DNA from: Patescibacteria group bacterium
Lineage (GTDB): Bacteria; Patescibacteriota; Minisyncoccia; UBA6257; Colwellbacteraceae
NCBI GenBank assembly: GCA_022705565.1
Contig: JAKJEF010000001.1
Location: 75,748 to 108,576 of the forward strand
Length of the DNA stretch: 32,829 nucleotides
Direction of reading: 5' to 3'
Positions 32,273 through 32,829 of this stretch are shown in pieces (positions within the stretch are counted from its first letter, which is position 1; the number at the start of each line of letters is the position of its first letter). The notes under the pieces are model-generated. The model ran no database searches. It saw only the letters and a program-made list of their open reading frames with translations, and was not told the origin of the DNA. Both the position numbers and the translations under genes were made by a program.

Positions 32273-32829
32273 TCATTTCTCCGCTTTATATATCGCCCTG
32301 GCTTCTTCGGCCGACAAAACGCGGTTATAGATCCTTACCTCGTCCAAATTCCCTTTCGCGAAATACATCGCTTCGTCGGCATAGCTCGCGCCGATAGTGA
32401 CCGGCGTCGCGAAGTTGGTTTTCAAAACACCTCCGAAGTTGTCGGAATAAACAAGGTTACCGTTGACGTATACCTGATAAGTCGATCCGTTCCATGTTCC
32501 CAACAGATGGGCCCAAGTATTTGTTCCGACTCCGCCCACCTGTCTATCGAGTGATCCTCCGGTGGCCGTATAAAGGCTGAACCTGTATGTCGATTGGTAA
32601 TAACCCAATTGGTAACAAGAGGTCGCCGTGGTTTCCGAGGTGTCGGAATATTGTTTGGAAATAATCCGACTGGTTCCTCCGGGGGCCGGGGTGTTGAACC
32701 AGCCGGCGAGAGTGATCGGACCGGAAATATTGACGCTCGCGCCGTTCCCGGCGTTCACCCAATCGTCAATTCCATCAAGATAAAGAGCATTCCCCACCTT
32801 TCCCTCGACAAAGGCCATGCCCGAACCGT
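32273..32829 (-). CDS. LamG-domain protein, probable second pseudopilin, 5' end outside window
   Basis: The open frame runs past the right edge, so the start and any pilin helix are not seen. The visible 185 or so residues are a LamG domain: GSGMAFVEGKVGNALYLDGI, ITLAGWFNTPAPGGTSRIIS, NTWAHLLGTWNGSTYQVYVN and NLDEVRIYNRVLSAEEARAI. The first part is identical at the DNA level to the neighbouring pseudopilin-LamG gene over 77 bp; the rest is clearly diverged. By that relationship it is probably another pseudopilin-LamG fusion, but this is inference. Confidence 0.8.
   Translation of the reverse strand, partial: GSGMAFVEGKVGNALYLDGIDDWVNAGNGASVNISGPITLAGWFNTPAPGGTSRIISKQYSDTSETTATSCYQLGYYQSTYRFSLYTATGGSLDRQVGGVGTNTWAHLLGTWNGSTYQVYVNGNLVYSDNFGGVLKTNFATPVTIGASYADEAMYFAKGNLDEVRIYNRVLSAEEARAIYKAEK
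32753..32829 (-). repeat. 77-bp direct repeat, copy 2, cut by window edge
   Basis: Identical to 31356-31432. Identity starts at the codons for the DDWVN motif and extends upstream in the gene to the edge of the window, so its full length is unknown. Confidence 0.95.

Noticed and set aside
1-32829. CRISPR arrays, insertion sequences, integrases, prophage or attachment sites
   Set aside because: No regularly spaced short repeats, transposase or integrase motifs were seen. The only clear direct repeat is the pilin-LamG block.

Overview
The window is a compact, gene-dense bacterial chromosome segment at moderate G+C. Gene content points to a Candidate Phyla Radiation (Patescibacteria) genome, most likely Parcubacteria-like. 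The clues are shortened or altered universal proteins (a 140-aa L3, an aspartyl-tRNA synthetase without the GAD insertion, an EF-P with an atypical loop), a ComEC split into two genes, and a sigma-region-4/HARE-HTH protein. A membrane protein paired with a VirD4/HerA-like ATPase, and pseudopilins fused to LamG domains, fit the same picture. The lineage call is inference from gene content; no 16S gene is present.

Layout. Positions 1-7534 (minus strand) hold the fused str-S10 operon: rpsL-rpsG-fusA-tuf-rpsJ-rplC-rplD-rplW-rplB-rpsS-rplV, running off the left edge. There is a strong promoter before rpsL and a second one before tuf. Positions 7559-8728 hold a site-2 protease, divergent rpmB with its terminator, tRNA-Pro(GGG), and an apparently unannotated structured small RNA with its own promoter and U-rich end. 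Positions 8729-18417 (minus) are a long collinear run. Read in transcription order it is: sigma4/HARE-HTH regulator, DUF8128-like membrane protein, VirD4-like ATPase, efp, mnmA, comEC channel, comEC metallo-beta-lactamase part, aspS, a 56-aa membrane peptide, ndk. Positions 18463-23115 (minus) hold grpE-dnaK-(membrane protein)-dnaJ followed by tRNA-Lys(TTT). Positions 23144-26510 (plus) hold cysS-dnaB-recR and a two-way terminator. Positions 26512-27154 hold rplU and a small membrane protein. Positions 27187-32829 (minus) are a surface-protein island: a secreted protein with about 60 cysteines, a membrane-anchored Pro-rich protein, an M23-like anchored protein, and two pseudopilin-LamG paralogues separated by tRNA-Glu(CTC).

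How it works together. The left two thirds is translation, protein folding, replication and repair core. The sigma4/HARE to ComEC stretch suggests DNA movement across the envelope, perhaps linked to the pilin-like surface genes. No gene-free stretch exceeds 300 bases; the longest (8489-8728) holds the small RNA.

Two signals stand out. First, at most recognisable promoters the -10 box lies so close to the start codon that the predicted transcript starts within 0-9 nt of it, and Shine-Dalgarno sequences are nearly absent. One surface gene is the clear exception, with a perfect Shine-Dalgarno. Second, the small RNA at 8525-8658 matches no family I can recognise.
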